Assembly (NCBI GenBank): GCA_037976565.1
Contig: CP137675.1
Coordinates: forward strand, 13,224,534 to 13,288,533
Direction: 5' to 3'
Source: Mesocentrotus franciscanus
Lineage: Eukaryota; Echinodermata; Echinoidea; Camarodonta; Strongylocentrotidae
Length of the DNA stretch: 64,000 nucleotides
Shown here one piece after another: positions 35,088 to 48,000 of the stretch. A model generated the notes under the pieces. That model made no database searches. It was given only the letters and a program-made list of their open reading frames with translations, and was not told the DNA's origin. Position 1 is the first letter of the stretch, and each line of letters opens with the position of its first letter. A program made the translations under genes and the position numbers.

Positions 35088-35401
35088 GCACTGTGTGTGT
35101 GTAAGCTCTTCACTCTGTTGGGGTGCATTCTCTCTCTGTTATGTCATGATAGTGAAAACATCAAAACATGTCGTTGAAAATGATGAAATGTTATTTAGGA
35201 CATAGCAGCAAGCAAGTGGCATTGAATGCAATTTGCAGTAAATATATTAGGGTCCACCATCACATTTATGGTTATGTTTTTTTCCCTTTGTTTTAACAAC
35301 TGTAGTTTCCAACAACAGAAAAAGATGACATACCTGCACATATAGTAAATGTGACCACTGCTACTGTGTGGACTATGCTGAAGGGCCCAAGATACAAACG
35401 C

Positions 35402-35620
35402 AAGCTCGTGGCCAAGTGGTTTAAGACCCTTGACTAGAGATACAAAGGTCGAGGGTTCGAATTCCGACACGGCACTATTATCCTTTGGCAAGATATTAAC
35501 CTACACTTGCTACTCTCCACCCAGATGTTTAATGGGTACCCGGTAGGATGCGACCGTCATTGTAACCCCTGGCTGGAATTCTCATCATTAAGTGGAGATT
35601 GACACAAGTGTGTGCGGGCA
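35402..35620 (+). repeat. tRNA-derived SINE, 5' part
   Basis: An A box TGGCCAAGTGG (35409-35419) and a B box GGTTCGAATTCC (35454-35465) are spaced as in a tRNA gene and define a Pol III promoter head. The body has CTACACTTGCTACTCTCCAC and GGCTGGAATTCTCATCATTA. The stems of a true tRNA do not pair. The SINE is interrupted at CGGGCA by the element at 35621-37477, and its 3' part resumes at 37484. Confidence 0.7.
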
Positions 35621-35644
35621 TATGGCAAGCCGTTTTAACATTTA

Positions 35645-35915
35645 TTCCTATTTCTTGATATCAAGAAATCGAATTCTTGGTATCAAGAAATAATTTTACG
35701 TTGTAAACCAATGGTAATTCTTGATATCAAGAATTCGATTTTTTTTTTTAATATCAAGAATTAGATTTCTTGATATCAAGAATTCAATTCTTGATATCTA
35801 GGATTAGAATTCTTGATATCAAGAATTAATTTTTTGATATCAAGAAATGAATTTCAGATATCAAGAATTAGATTTCTTGATATCAAGAATTGAATTTTTG
35901 ATATCAAGAATTGTT
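35645..35915. repeat. Array of GATATC-centred palindromes
   Basis: About eleven units of TTCTTGATATCAAGAA, several perfect, others with one or two changes, roughly every 24 bp. Two more flank the other end (near 37411-37445). Each unit is self-complementary. Confidence 0.85.
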
Positions 35916-36821
35916 ATAGTAATTGATTTCGAACGCAAAAGTATTGCACGAATTCATCCTGAGCGCGCCGTATTTACATTTATTCCGATTCTGATTTCGA
36001 ACGCAAGAGTTGCGCGGAAAACTGAGCGCGCCGTTTTAACATTTATTCCTATTCTGATTTCGAACGCAAAAGTTGTGCAGGAATTCACACCTGAGCGGTG
36101 CGGTGTCAAAAGGCAATGTATCGCGAGAATTCAACTAATGCAAGAAATCATGTTGCCAGTTTGCAGTGCATTTACAGATTTACTGTCTCTGTGATAATTT
36201 GCATTTGCATTTGCATCCCCCCCCCCTCTTTGTCATCAAGGAGATACACATTAAATGACGATCAACTCACATAATGTGCTGTAGCAAATGCACTATGCAA
36301 CAGGTTGGGCCCACCCCGTGTTAGGCATCTTGCTATATGCAGCAGCCAAACTGACGAGAACGTATGTTGATTCTCGCTCACTCACACAGTCGAGGGATCT
36401 CGTGCACTGCACCATGCATCTGACTGCTGCATACTGCGCACAAACCGTCTGATTTTTCGCGTAAAATCTTTACTTTGGAAATAATTATACAAATTCTTTG
36501 AACCATGCCAACATAATCATAATACAAGCTTCTGCTTTATTAGTCTGTTCATGAAAACTACATTGAAATCACAACAATATAACTAAAATAGATCGTAATT
36601 ATCGAGATCACAACTGACATAGTTTGTTCAGGGTGCGCCATTTCATGGCCAAACAGCGCATAGTATACAAACTCTGTCTAAATAAAAAATTTTTAAAAAT
36701 CAAATTTTATTTTCAATAGCAAATATATTTATTTAAACTCCACCCCAATAGAATCCCGTGGATTTTCCACGGGTCCTGCTCGTACATTATAATAAAAACG
36801 CGTCTTTAAAAAATGTAAAAC

Positions 36822-36858
36822 GGCAACATATCACGAAATCATTTCGTGATATGTTGCC
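36822..36858. repeat. Perfect 37-bp palindrome
   Basis: Arms GGCAACATATCACGAAAT and ATTTCGTGATATGTTGCC flank a single C. A looser copy of the same pair lies at about 37044-37095 with a 16-bp loop. Confidence 0.9.
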
Positions 36859-37483
36859 AATAAACGTAGCGCAAACCTGTTAAGATTGTCTCTTGTGCAA
36901 TAAATATGTCCATGTGTTTTCTAAATAATTAACTGTAGAATATACTTGTATTTTAAGTAAAATATTCAAGTCAGATGTGATATTTTTAAAGCAAAGTAAC
37001 TTCTAAAAAGACTTACAAACTACGCATTGTAAATGCACAATTTGGCAACATAATCACAAATTCATTCCTTCCGCGTGATTTCGTGATATGTTGCCAATTT
37101 AGTATTTTTACTATTCGTGTTTTGTAAGTCAATTTAAATGTTTTTTTTGCTGAAAATGATCAGATCTGAGAGTATTTTTTTTTTTTTTTCGAAATCAGAA
37201 TAGGAATAAATGTTAAAACGGCGCGCTCAGTTTTCTGCACAACTCTTGCGTTCGAAGTCAGAATCGGAATAAATGTTAAAACGGCGCGCTCAGGATGAAT
37301 TTCTGCGCAACTCTTGCGTTCGAAATCAGAATAGGAATAAATGTTAAAACGGCGCGCTCAGGATGAATTCTTGCAATACTTTCGAGCTCGACATCAATCA
37401 CTATACCAATTCTTGATATCAAGAATTTAATTCTTGATATCAAGAAATAGGATTAAATGTTAATACGGCTTGCCATACGGGCA

Positions 37484-37580
37484 AGCACTGAATCCAATAG
37501 TAATAGTATATCTGTAAAGCACTTAGAGACATCGTAGATGTATTGAGCGCTATATAAAGCGGAATATTATTTATTATTAT
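37484..37580 (+). repeat. tRNA-derived SINE, 3' part
   Basis: Continues the SINE after the inserted element: AGCACTGAATCC, GTAAAGCACTTAGAGACATC, GAGCGCTATATAAAGCGG and a TTATTATTATTA tail, as is usual for SINEs sharing a LINE 3' end. Confidence 0.65.
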
Positions 37581-37600
37581 TAGAAGGTCTTCTGAATTTT

Positions 37601-38100
37601 NNNNNNNNNNNNNNNNNNNNNNNNNNNNNNNNNNNNNNNNNNNNNNNNNNNNNNNNNNNNNNNNNNNNNNNNNNNNNNNNNNNNNNNNNNNNNNNNNNNN
37701 NNNNNNNNNNNNNNNNNNNNNNNNNNNNNNNNNNNNNNNNNNNNNNNNNNNNNNNNNNNNNNNNNNNNNNNNNNNNNNNNNNNNNNNNNNNNNNNNNNNN
37801 NNNNNNNNNNNNNNNNNNNNNNNNNNNNNNNNNNNNNNNNNNNNNNNNNNNNNNNNNNNNNNNNNNNNNNNNNNNNNNNNNNNNNNNNNNNNNNNNNNNN
37901 NNNNNNNNNNNNNNNNNNNNNNNNNNNNNNNNNNNNNNNNNNNNNNNNNNNNNNNNNNNNNNNNNNNNNNNNNNNNNNNNNNNNNNNNNNNNNNNNNNNN
38001 NNNNNNNNNNNNNNNNNNNNNNNNNNNNNNNNNNNNNNNNNNNNNNNNNNNNNNNNNNNNNNNNNNNNNNNNNNNNNNNNNNNNNNNNNNNNNNNNNNNN
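37601..38100. other. Assembly gap (500 N)
   Basis: Exactly 500 undetermined bases. Any open frame spanning it is an artefact. The real distance between the SINE region and the SRCR promoter is therefore uncertain. Confidence 0.99.
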
Positions 38101-38969
38101 AATATGGATTTTATTTTTAATCAACAGATATTCCGGACTCATTGTGTCTTTTATTTGCTGTTTGGGAGAGATAAACCAAAACAAACGAAGCATACATTTT
38201 AAATAATTTATTGAGCCAATATCATTTGCCATGCACTCGTTTGAAATTGTCAAAACAGGTGCAGCCTCAAAATCATCTGAAAATCATAAAAATCAATTAA
38301 CTTCTTGTTTCAACAAGCATTATTATATTTGAAATGTTTAGCATAATCAGCCATTATCCATTTTATTGTGTAAATGAAATGAAGTATATCAGACTTACAT
38401 TATAAAAGTTGAAGTATAGGTCTAGAAAGTTGATATGTAGTTATGCACACGTTATCAATCAATTTTAACTCGAAACCGACATGCGTGGAAAATGCGTAAA
38501 TGCTATAAGTATTAGATTCTAAAATGTAAGCTGCATTTGTAAAGATCATGAATTTAAATAATGTATAGTATATAACTTCACATTTTTATTAAAGATAACC
38601 GCTAACATATGAGGGCATATTTGTTTAATTGAGTGGGGATGCTCGAATCTCACCAAAGTGCTGAAATATTTCTACATATTTCTACATCTTGTGATAACAA
38701 ATTTCCAGTTCCTCCAACTTCCGGGATTTTTAACAATGCACCGTAAGGCCAAATAACAAAAATTAAGTGTTTCTCGCTTGAGCAGTATTTTTTTTTTCGA
38801 CGTTTATACGTGAATCATAGTTATACTCCCCCTCTCTCTCTCTCTTTTCTATTCATTGACATCCTATTTCTGTATTGTACGCGTGCACGTAAGCGGTCGA
38901 ATCCATATTTCATAGGGTCATTCACGAGTACAGATTAAGCAGATGCGCCATTGGTATTGCACGTGAAAT
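38101..38969. other. Upstream region of the SRCR gene
   Basis: AT-rich sequence, then a C/T-rich patch near 38828-38848. The promoter and 5' UTR of the SRCR gene should lie here, but no core element could be assigned with confidence. Confidence 0.4.
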
Positions 38970-39063
38970 ATGGCGTCATCTGCTCTTGGGAAACTGGTGT
39001 GGAGTGGAAAACTATGGATGTCGTGTTTCTTCGTTTTGTTCTTCCCAAGCTTCATACGATGCG
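38970..39063 (+). CDS. SRCR gene exon 1: signal peptide
   Basis: ATG at 38970 opens 31 codons beginning [11 protein letters not shown], with a hydrophobic core ([15 protein letters not shown]) and a final Cys, as expected of a signal peptide. The frame runs into a consensus donor, GCG|GTAAGT at 39064, leaving one base (phase 1). That is the phase needed by every SRCR exon downstream. Joined to exon 2 it reads ...FIRCGEVRLV. Sequence upstream of the ATG (about 38880-38969) is presumably 5' UTR; no TATA box was recognised. Confidence 0.7.
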
Positions 39064-42000
39064 GTAAGTCTCAATTCAGTGTCTTAGATTCAGGGCTGGT
39101 TAATAGACCTGCTTACTGATTTATTTCAATCTATGTATGTTTCTCTCCCGAACCCTTAGTTACCAACTACATCATTTAAGAGGCAATTTTAGTGATGTGA
39201 TCAAATTCAATACACAGTGTCTCGTTTCAAATTATTTCACGAATAATTGTATTCAATAAACCGTCAGTGAAATACAATGAAATATATATCGCATTAAAGG
39301 AAATTAATACTCTACCAACATCAATTAAGATAAAGATTTAAATTTCCACGCTTGGATTGGGTCGTTCATTTAACCGTTAGAAGGTCTGATTAAGAAAATT
39401 GCAAAAATAGAGCAAGTAGCCATTCAAATGTAAACGAACATGTGCATCTGTAAGGAATTCTTGTTCAACAATGAAAACAAAGAATGGGAACCAGTGAGAA
39501 GGATTGAGCTCTGGATGTCAACTGCAACTGTAGTCTCAGGAGTACATGGTTTTGACAAGCACGATCATGATGCCTCTCCTCTCCAGCAAAGAATGTGAAC
39601 AAGCCATGGGATCCATAGGATACCTCTAATGCTCATCAACATACGAATGGCCAGATGCCCCAGTTTTGCAATTTCCTTTCAGAGACTCAATCTTTTATTG
39701 TTAATTAGCTATATTTAATTATGCATGAATGGTATGATTACAACTGAAAATAAAATGAAAGATGATTAATCTATATTTATTTGATATACATGAAAGCTAA
39801 GTTTAAACTAACATTTAGTTGAAAATTTTAACTATAAATAGTGCCCACTTTCTATTTTTTCAGAGTGTATATGTATATATATATAGAGAGAGAGAGAGAG
39901 AGACTGTCAGAGAGAGGCAGAGAGAGAGGCTATATCCTAATTAATTACATTCTAACCAACGAGGAATAAATTACCTTGATGCGGTTCGTAAACGCTTAGA
40001 GTGTGATATTTAGTATGGCACTGTAATGACCTTCCGATAATCAGGTAATGAGCGGATCTTTTCGATCAGTATAATAGAAGCGTGTACGTCATTATGATTA
40101 TGAGTTGTAATTATGATTGGAAGTACTCGTTAAGATGTGCCAGCATTTAGCATGTTCAACGTAACCGCAAATTGTTCTGAAATCGTTTTTATTTTTCTTC
40201 ATCATTTTATCTGACATGCAACCACCCCCCTCCCCAAAGGAAAAAACACCAAACCAAGAATTACGTGGTAAAGGCAGGAAATGAGGTTATTTGGGGTGGG
40301 GTATACGTTAGAGCTCATGAATGTAAAAATTCACCTAAAATGTACAAATATAGGACCTGCAAATGTCAAAATAATCACAGATGTATTTAATGTCAACCTC
40401 AAATGTAAAAAAATAACCACAAATGTATTTTTTCTACAACAAATGTAAAAATATGTTTAACCATTTGATGAATGTAAAAGCTTTTCGCCTACAAATGTAA
40501 ATAATTCAATGTTTACCTCAAAAGTCAAAACTTTTCAACCACAAAGGTAACATGTATTGTTTGCAAATTTGATAAGAATAATAATAAATACTTATAAAGC
40601 GCACTTACCGTACTTAGGCGCTATACAAAACAAAATACACAAATCTCTCTCCAGAATTTTAACAACATAATATCATTAGTAACTCTGAGTAAATAAAACC
40701 TTTGAAACATGTTTCTGAAAGGTTTCTAGGCATTGAAGGTTTTGAATGTCACTTGGCAGCTTGTTCCAGAGGACTGGTGCAACATGCACAAATGCACGAT
40801 CCCCATAATGAGTGGTTCGGATTCTGGGGACTTCTAGGATGGTAGAGGCAGACGAATGGAGTGAGTAATGGGATTGCTTTATGGTGAGGAGATCTTTCAG
40901 GTACTCAGGTGCAGTATTGTGGAGTGCCTTAAAGACAAGCATTGGGATTTTGTATTGAATCCGTTTTTTTAAACTGGGAGCCAATGGTATTGTCTTAGGA
41001 CTGTAGTGATGTGTTCACTCCGCTTTACACATGGCAGAACTCTCGCAGCGTTGTGTAGAACTCTCTGTAGTCTAGAGATTGAAGAATTTGGTAGACGAAC
41101 CATAACTGCTTTGCAATAGTCCAGCCGTGATGTTACAAGAGCATGAATTTCTTTTGCAGCGTCAGAGTCAGACAGGTATTTCCAAATTTTGGCAATGTTT
41201 CTCAAATGATAATGTGCACTTCTACAGACAGCCGAGATGTGAGCATTCATGTTCAACTTGTTGTCAAGAATTACACCAAGATCCCGTACGGTTTCTGAAA
41301 CTGGCAGCTCATGACCACCGATGGTGACATTTTGCATATCAAAGATCGAGTGTTGATGCCTTGAGCCAATGGGTAGAACATCTGTCTTCTCATTGTTTAA
41401 TTTCAGGAAGTTACTGTCCATCAAGGGCTGCATCTCAACCATACTGTCCTGAATATGTTGGCAGGCAGCAAGATCTGAAGATCCTGTCTTGACGGCAACA
41501 TAAAGTTGTGTATCGTCAGCATAGAGATGATAGTTCATGCCATGACGCTTTGCAATGTCCCCAAGGGATGAATTGTACATGGTAAACAGGATAGGTCCCT
41601 GTGCGGACCCATGTGGAACTCCACAATCTATGTTCCGTTGCTCCGAATTAGAGTCTGCTATGACAACAGATTGAGATCTTGCATTAAGGTATGATCGGAA
41701 CCATTTCAACACATCGCCTGACATTCCAAAATGATGTAACATCCTTGCAAGTAACAACTCGTGGTCCACGGTGTCGAATGATGCAGAGAGATCCAACAAG
41801 ACGTGCAGAACCGTCTGCTTATTGTCCAGGATGTTAGGATATCACTGGTAACTCTGATTAAGGCAGTTTCAACTGGTGTCTGCTTCACCATCCATGTAGG
41901 GACCGGATCAAGGGCACACGACTTGCATGGTGATGATCCGATTAACTTAGTTATTTCACTCCTAGCTGTAATTCTGTCCATCCAGCATCAAGCATATGTT

Positions 42001-45000
42001 CAGGTAGTCTATTGATGACAGTTGAGCCGGACAACGCCTGACGAATACTAGAGATCTTTTCTTGGAAAAAGACACTGAATATATTTGCAAGGTCTTCACT
42101 GTTTTCACTCTTTGGCAAAATTTGATTTTGCTCTACCAAGGAGCAGGCCAGTAGCCAGGGGTTTTTTTTTGGGGGGCACGTGCCCCTAACAAAATCCAAG
42201 ATCACACACCATCCTCATAGACCCCTCCCCAAACATCAAACTCTGGCTACGGCCCTGCCAAGAGATCGTTGACAAGTAGGAAGAGACCCTTCTGATCGCC
42301 GCTGCAGTCATCAACCCTATTGTGTATGTAATCTTTCTTAGCATCTGATGTCATTTTAGTAAGTTATTATCAGATGTGTATGGGTGTTCTATTCTATTAT
42401 TTTATACATTAGTATTTTTACCATTGCCGTTGGCATGCTATGACGTGTGTGGTGACAATGTACAATTTTACATTTGGAGGCGAAATGTTTTTGCATTTAT
42501 GGTTATTACAGATGTTTAAACTTGTGGGCGTAATTTTTGGTTTTTTGTTGATATTTTGACATTTGCGGGTGCAATGTTTTTACAATTGTTGTAATTGTTG
42601 TAGATTTATACATCTATGGGCTCTACAGGTATAACCATGTCAGGGGTCGCTGCGTTCCAGTATCGTTTTAATTTTGTTTAAAAGAGAGGTTCATTGATTT
42701 TAAAAACTAACTTTATTGTCATTATTGCAAAGGCGAAACTTTGATTGGACTAGGTTATTCGAAGTAATGATTATTATCAATTACAAAACGCTTAAATACA
42801 GCCCCGGCATAGCACCTGAAGAGCTCTCCGATCGCTGCTGAGATGTGTGACGTCACATGTTGAACATGATTTGCACAAGCAGACGATGTTCCATGACATC
42901 TCACACATTGTCAGTGCCTGTTACGTCATCTTCTCTTCAGTTATTTCTCTTACTTTACTACCGTCAGGCTAAATGTTTAATCTATTGCCTCACTCTAACC
43001 CCGCGCATGGTATTATTTTGATGAAAAATGCAGAGATAACAAAATAAAGGAATCCGTCACTTGTTAACAAAATAAGACGCCATTGTATTTTCAGCTGCAT
43101 ACACCGCGGTATGTCCAGCGTTTCAAGAGGGAACAAATGCCGTCCATGCTATCATTCCGGGGGTTTTTCAATTTGAAAGTGTGGTTTCTTTGATTGTTCA
43201 TTAACCCCTACCCTGTGTATTTACAAACAAAATAATTTAGTTATCACAATCGGTTTCATATCCCTTATGAATGGTGTAAAATTCCATCACATTTATATAC
43301 ACTAAACTCATTATAATTTGAGATATAATAGCATTGCAATTATGTTCATTCTTTATGAGATGTCGTCTGCTTGGGCAGGATTGGTTCATAATGTGACGTC
43401 ATTAAAACATCGTTATTTTTCTGGCGAATCTCTCGTATATCCCAGATGCTATGGAGGTGGTTTTATTTGTATTTTTATAAATCACCCAATATGTAGTTGA
43501 CCTAAAACTTGTACGATGGCCATCTGATAGCTTACCAGTTTCTAGTGATAAGTTATTTGCCATATTTGTGATTTTCTTTGAACGGGCACTTTAGTCATTA
43601 AGATTCATGAAGCTAGCCTTGCACCGCGTAACGTAAAAATACATGCTGTCTGAACAGGACCAAATAACAGACTCGCGAAATTGTTCAAACTACGGGGGGT
43701 GGTGTTGATGATAACCCTCCACATAAAATCAGAGGCGTATCTAGATATTTTAATGCCCGGGACAAATGCTAAAATTGCGCCCGTATTAAAATTATAAGGT
43801 CAATATACAAACCAGATCGAATCCTATCTTTCATTGATAAATTATTGCATTACGTGAAAAAGGATGTTAATGCACCTAGAATTGATTGGTAGCTCATGTT
43901 GATATGTTTAGTAACAGACTCAAAGAGGCCGTCAACTCCGAGGTTGGCATCAAAAAGATATTAAATCAAAATCATCTAAAATGGCCGAAAATTTCGGCAC
44001 ATCGCCAGTCGGTTTGGTTTAGGGTTGGCTTAGCGATGTGGATAGGTTATAAGCGTCCAGATAATCAGATAATCATGTACGGCTCTACGCCCGTTGCTTT
44101 TTCTTTTGAATGCTGGAACAGAGGAGAAGTCCGCCTTGTTGCCGGTCCCACTGCAAGTCAAGGTCGGATTGAGATCTACCACAATGGTCTGTGGGGAACA
44201 GTATGTGATGACTATTGGGATGACTTTGACGCGAGGGTAGTTTGTCGACAGCTTGGATACTCAGGTAATGTAGGTGTAGCCAGGAATGGCGGTACATACG
44301 GACAAGGATCTGACCCGATATACCTTGATGATGTTGGCTGTTCGGGAACTGAATCAAGGTTGACTGATTGCAGTAATGGCGGATGGGGCAACCACAACTG
44401 CGGACATACTGAGGATGCTGGAGTTAATTGTGAAGGTAGGTCGCGAGAAAATACTTATTTACAGCGCCTTTTATAATAAATACAAATCACCCCTGTTTTG
44501 TAGATACTTGTTTATTTTCCACTCTATATGCGGAATTTTTTTTTAAATATTCTCTGAAAAAATTTCTTCAAAACTGTTGCAGAGAGCTCCAAATATCTTT
44601 ATGGGAAAATTCTTCTTTGACTGATACGCACACTCCATCTAAACTTAAACCAGACAATTTGGAGACAGCAAATTTAAATTGGAAATTTGGTACCAGTATT
44701 TCGGGGCATCTGACAACCAAAATTTTGTAATTTTTTTTTATTGTGTATGCTTCTTTAGCAATGTTAAATCATACTACTTTCTACTGACACAGTTTGGTGA
44801 ATGAGGTAGATGGGATGAAGTCGATCCGGCTTTGGGGTTTGTTTTGGGGACTCTCGGGGCTAAACCTGACGACTACGGTCGAGCTTATAACATTTTTGGC
44901 AATGAAAGGTCAAATCTTACGGGTAAAATGGGGAGAATATTTCGGGACAGCATCATACTAGAGGTCTTAGCCTATACCTTCGTTTCATTTATTTCGGCAG

Positions 45001-48000
45001 ATGAAATAGAGGGAGAAATACGGCTGGTTAACGGGTACAGTTCAGGTGAAGGCAGGGTTGAGATCTTCCATGAAGGTCAATGGGGAACAGTCTGTGATGA
45101 CAGTTGGGATGACTTTGACGCGAGGGCAGTTTGTCGACAGCTTGGATACTACGGCAATGTTGGTGAAGCCAGGAGTGGTGGTACATACGGACAAGGATCT
45201 GACCCCATATATCTTGATGATGTCGGCTGTTCGGGAACTGAATCCATGTTGACTGATTGCAGTAATGGTGGATGGGGCAACCACAACTGCGGACATACTG
45301 AAGATGCTGGAGTTTACTGTGGAGGCAGGTCGCGAGTACTCACACTTATTTAAGGCTGCTTTTCAAATATAAACAAAGAACCCCCGGTTGTAGATACATG
45401 AATATCATTTCACTGTTAGTATAAGGGAAATATTTATTGTTAAAAATATTCTTGAAACATATCTTCAAGACTATTGTAGAGAGCTCCAAAAGCCTTATGG
45501 GAAACTTCTTCTTCGACTTCATCACACACTCTATTTAACCTTAACCAGAGCATTTGGGGGCAGCAAAGCGTGATTTATTTTGCAGTTCTTATGTTTTTTG
45601 TAATGTATAGTCGCATCTTTCCTTATGATAAAATGTGGTCCTTGGGCCTAAATAGAAAAAGTGATACCCGTTTTCAGGGGTTATCGGAAATCCAATACCG
45701 AAGAAAAAAAACAATTTTGTGTGTGTGTGTATGTGTGTTTAGTAATGTTCATTCCTATTACTTTTTACGGACAAAGTTTGGTGATTGAGGTACATATCAT
45801 GAAGTTTACCCGGCTTTGGGGTTGCATCGTGGTCTCCCGGGGCTAAACCCGACGACTACGGTCGAGCTTATAACATTTTTGGCAATGAGGGCTCATATCT
45901 TACGGGTAAACTGGGGTGACTACTTCGGGACAGCCTCATACTAGAGGTCTTATACCTTCATTTTATTTATTTCGGCAGATGAAATAGACGGAGAAATCCG
46001 TCTGGTTGACGGGTACAGTTCAGATGAAGGTAGGGTTGTGATCTTCCATGAAGGTCAATGGGGAACAGTATGTGATGACAGATGGGATGACCTTGACGCG
46101 AGGGTAGTTTGTCGACAGCTTGGATACTCGGGCAATGTTGGTGTAGCCAGGAGTGGTGGTACATACGGACAAGGATCTGACCCCATATATCTTGATGAAG
46201 TTGCCTGTTCGGGATATGAATCCAGGTTGACCGATTGCAGTAATAGCGGATGGAGCAACCACAACTGCGGACATTCCGAAGATGCTGGAGTTTACTGTGG
46301 AGGTAGGTCGCGAGCACTCATACTTATTAACAGCGCCTTTTCTTGTAGAGACAAAAACAACGTTTGTAGATACATGTACATTTTCGAACGTATAGGCGAA
46401 CTGATTATTCCAATATTCTTTGTAAATATCTTCAAAACTGTTGCAGAGAGCTCCAAATATCTTTATTGGAAACTTCTTTTTTTACTTATTTTACACACTC
46501 TATCTAAATAAAAACCAGAGCAGTTGGGGGCAGCAAACCTTGGTTTATTATTCAGTTTTCTTGTTTTTGTAATGTTTTATTTGCAAATGTTCTCATGGCA
46601 AAATGTGGTCCTTGGGCATAAAAAAGAAAAAATTATACCAGTTTCTAGGTCATCAGACATCCCATACCAAAGAAAATTGTCTGTTTTTGTTTGTGTGTGT
46701 GTGTTTAGTAATGCTCAGTCCTTTACTTTCTACTGACAACGTTTGGTGAATGAGGTACATAGCATGAAGTCGACCCGGCTTTGGGGTTTGTATCGTGGTC
46801 TCCCGGGGCTAAACCCGATGACTACGGTCGAGCTTATAACATTTTTGGCAATGAGGGCTCATATCTTACGGGTAAAATGGGTTGACTACTTCGGGACAGC
46901 CTCATACTAGAGGTCTTATACCTTCATTTTATTTATTTCGACAGATGAAATAGACGGAGAAATCCGTCTGGTTGACGGGTACAGTTCAGATGAAGGCAGG
47001 GTTGAGATCTTCCATGAAGGTCATTGGGGAACAGTATGTGATGACAGTTGGGATGACGTTGACGCGAGGGTAGTTTGTCGACAGCTTGGATACTCGAGCA
47101 ATGTTGGTGTAGCCAGGAGTGGTGGTACATACGGACAAGGATCTGACCCGATATACCTTGATGAAGTTGCCTGTTCGGGATATGAATCCAGGTTGACCGA
47201 CTGCAGTAATGACGGATGGGGCAACCACAACTGCGGACATTATGAAGATGCTGGAGTTTACTGTGGAGGTAGGTCGCGAGCATTCATATTTATTTACAGC
47301 GCCTTTTCTGATAGATACAAAGAACCCCCGTTAATATATGTATATACATGTATATTTTTCCAATGTATAGGTGCACTTATAATTCCAATATTCTCTGCAA
47401 ATATCTTCAAAACCGTTGCAGAGAGCTCCAAATATCTTCATGGGAAAGTCCTTCTTTTACTCAATCACACACTCTATCTAAACCTAAACTAGACCATTCT
47501 TGGGCAGCAAAGCGTGATTTATTTTTAATTTCTTATGTTATTAGTAATGTATAGTCGAAACTTTTCTTATGACAAACTGTGGTCCTTTGGCCTAAACAGA
47601 AGAAATTAATACCAGTTTCTAAAGAGCATCGGACATCCCATAACTAAGATAGTTTTGTCTGTTTTCTTTGTGTGTGTGTGTGTGTGTGTGTGTTAAGTAA
47701 TGCTCAGTCCTATTACTTTTTACTGAAAAAGTTTGGTGATTGAGGTACATGGCATGAAGTGGACCCAGCTTTGGGGTTTGTATCTAAACCCGACGACTAC
47801 GGTCGATTTTATAACCTTTTTGGCAATGAGGGGGTAAAATCTTACGGCTAAAATGGGGTGACTACTTCGGGACAGGCTCATACTAGAGGTCTTTATATCT
47901 TCGTTTCATTTATTTTGAAAGATGAAATAGATGGAGACATCCGGCTGGTTGATGCAAATGATGGTTACAGTTCAGATGAAGGCAGGGTTGAGATCTACTA

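Larger units (their letters stand above)
35621..37477. mobile_element. 1857-bp inverted-repeat element inserted in a SINE
   Basis: TATGGCAAGCCGT begins at 35621, and its complement ends at 37477. CGGGCA is duplicated at 35615-35620 and 37478-37483, a 6-bp target duplication. Inverted homology is long: ATTTATTCCTATTTCTTG, the GATATC palindromes, and internal blocks with AAATCAGAATAGGAATAAAT and GCGCGCTCAG recur in opposite orientation on both sides (35950-36110 and 37190-37375). The middle holds perfect palindromes but no protein. It behaves like a non-autonomous foldback-type element. Confidence 0.7.
39064..44123 (+). other. SRCR gene first intron
   Basis: About 5 kb between the signal exon and the first SRCR exon. 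It holds an AG/AT microsatellite near 39868-39905, an array of short ATGTAAA-rich words at 40320-40560, the reversed LINE at 40590-42360, and a possible decayed phase-1 exon at 43095. The remaining sequence shows no further coding signal. Confidence 0.6.

Noticed and set aside
35402..35475. Functional tRNA gene
   Set aside because: A and B boxes are present, but acceptor and anticodon stems do not pair and SINE body sequence follows, so it is a SINE head.
37567..38253. 228-codon - strand frame
   Set aside because: Mostly spans the N gap.
44832..45000. Upstream extension of SRCR exon 3 to an ATG at 44832
   Set aside because: The frame runs through a sequence conserved as intron in the other units and crosses a strong acceptor at 45000; the exon start there fits all siblings.
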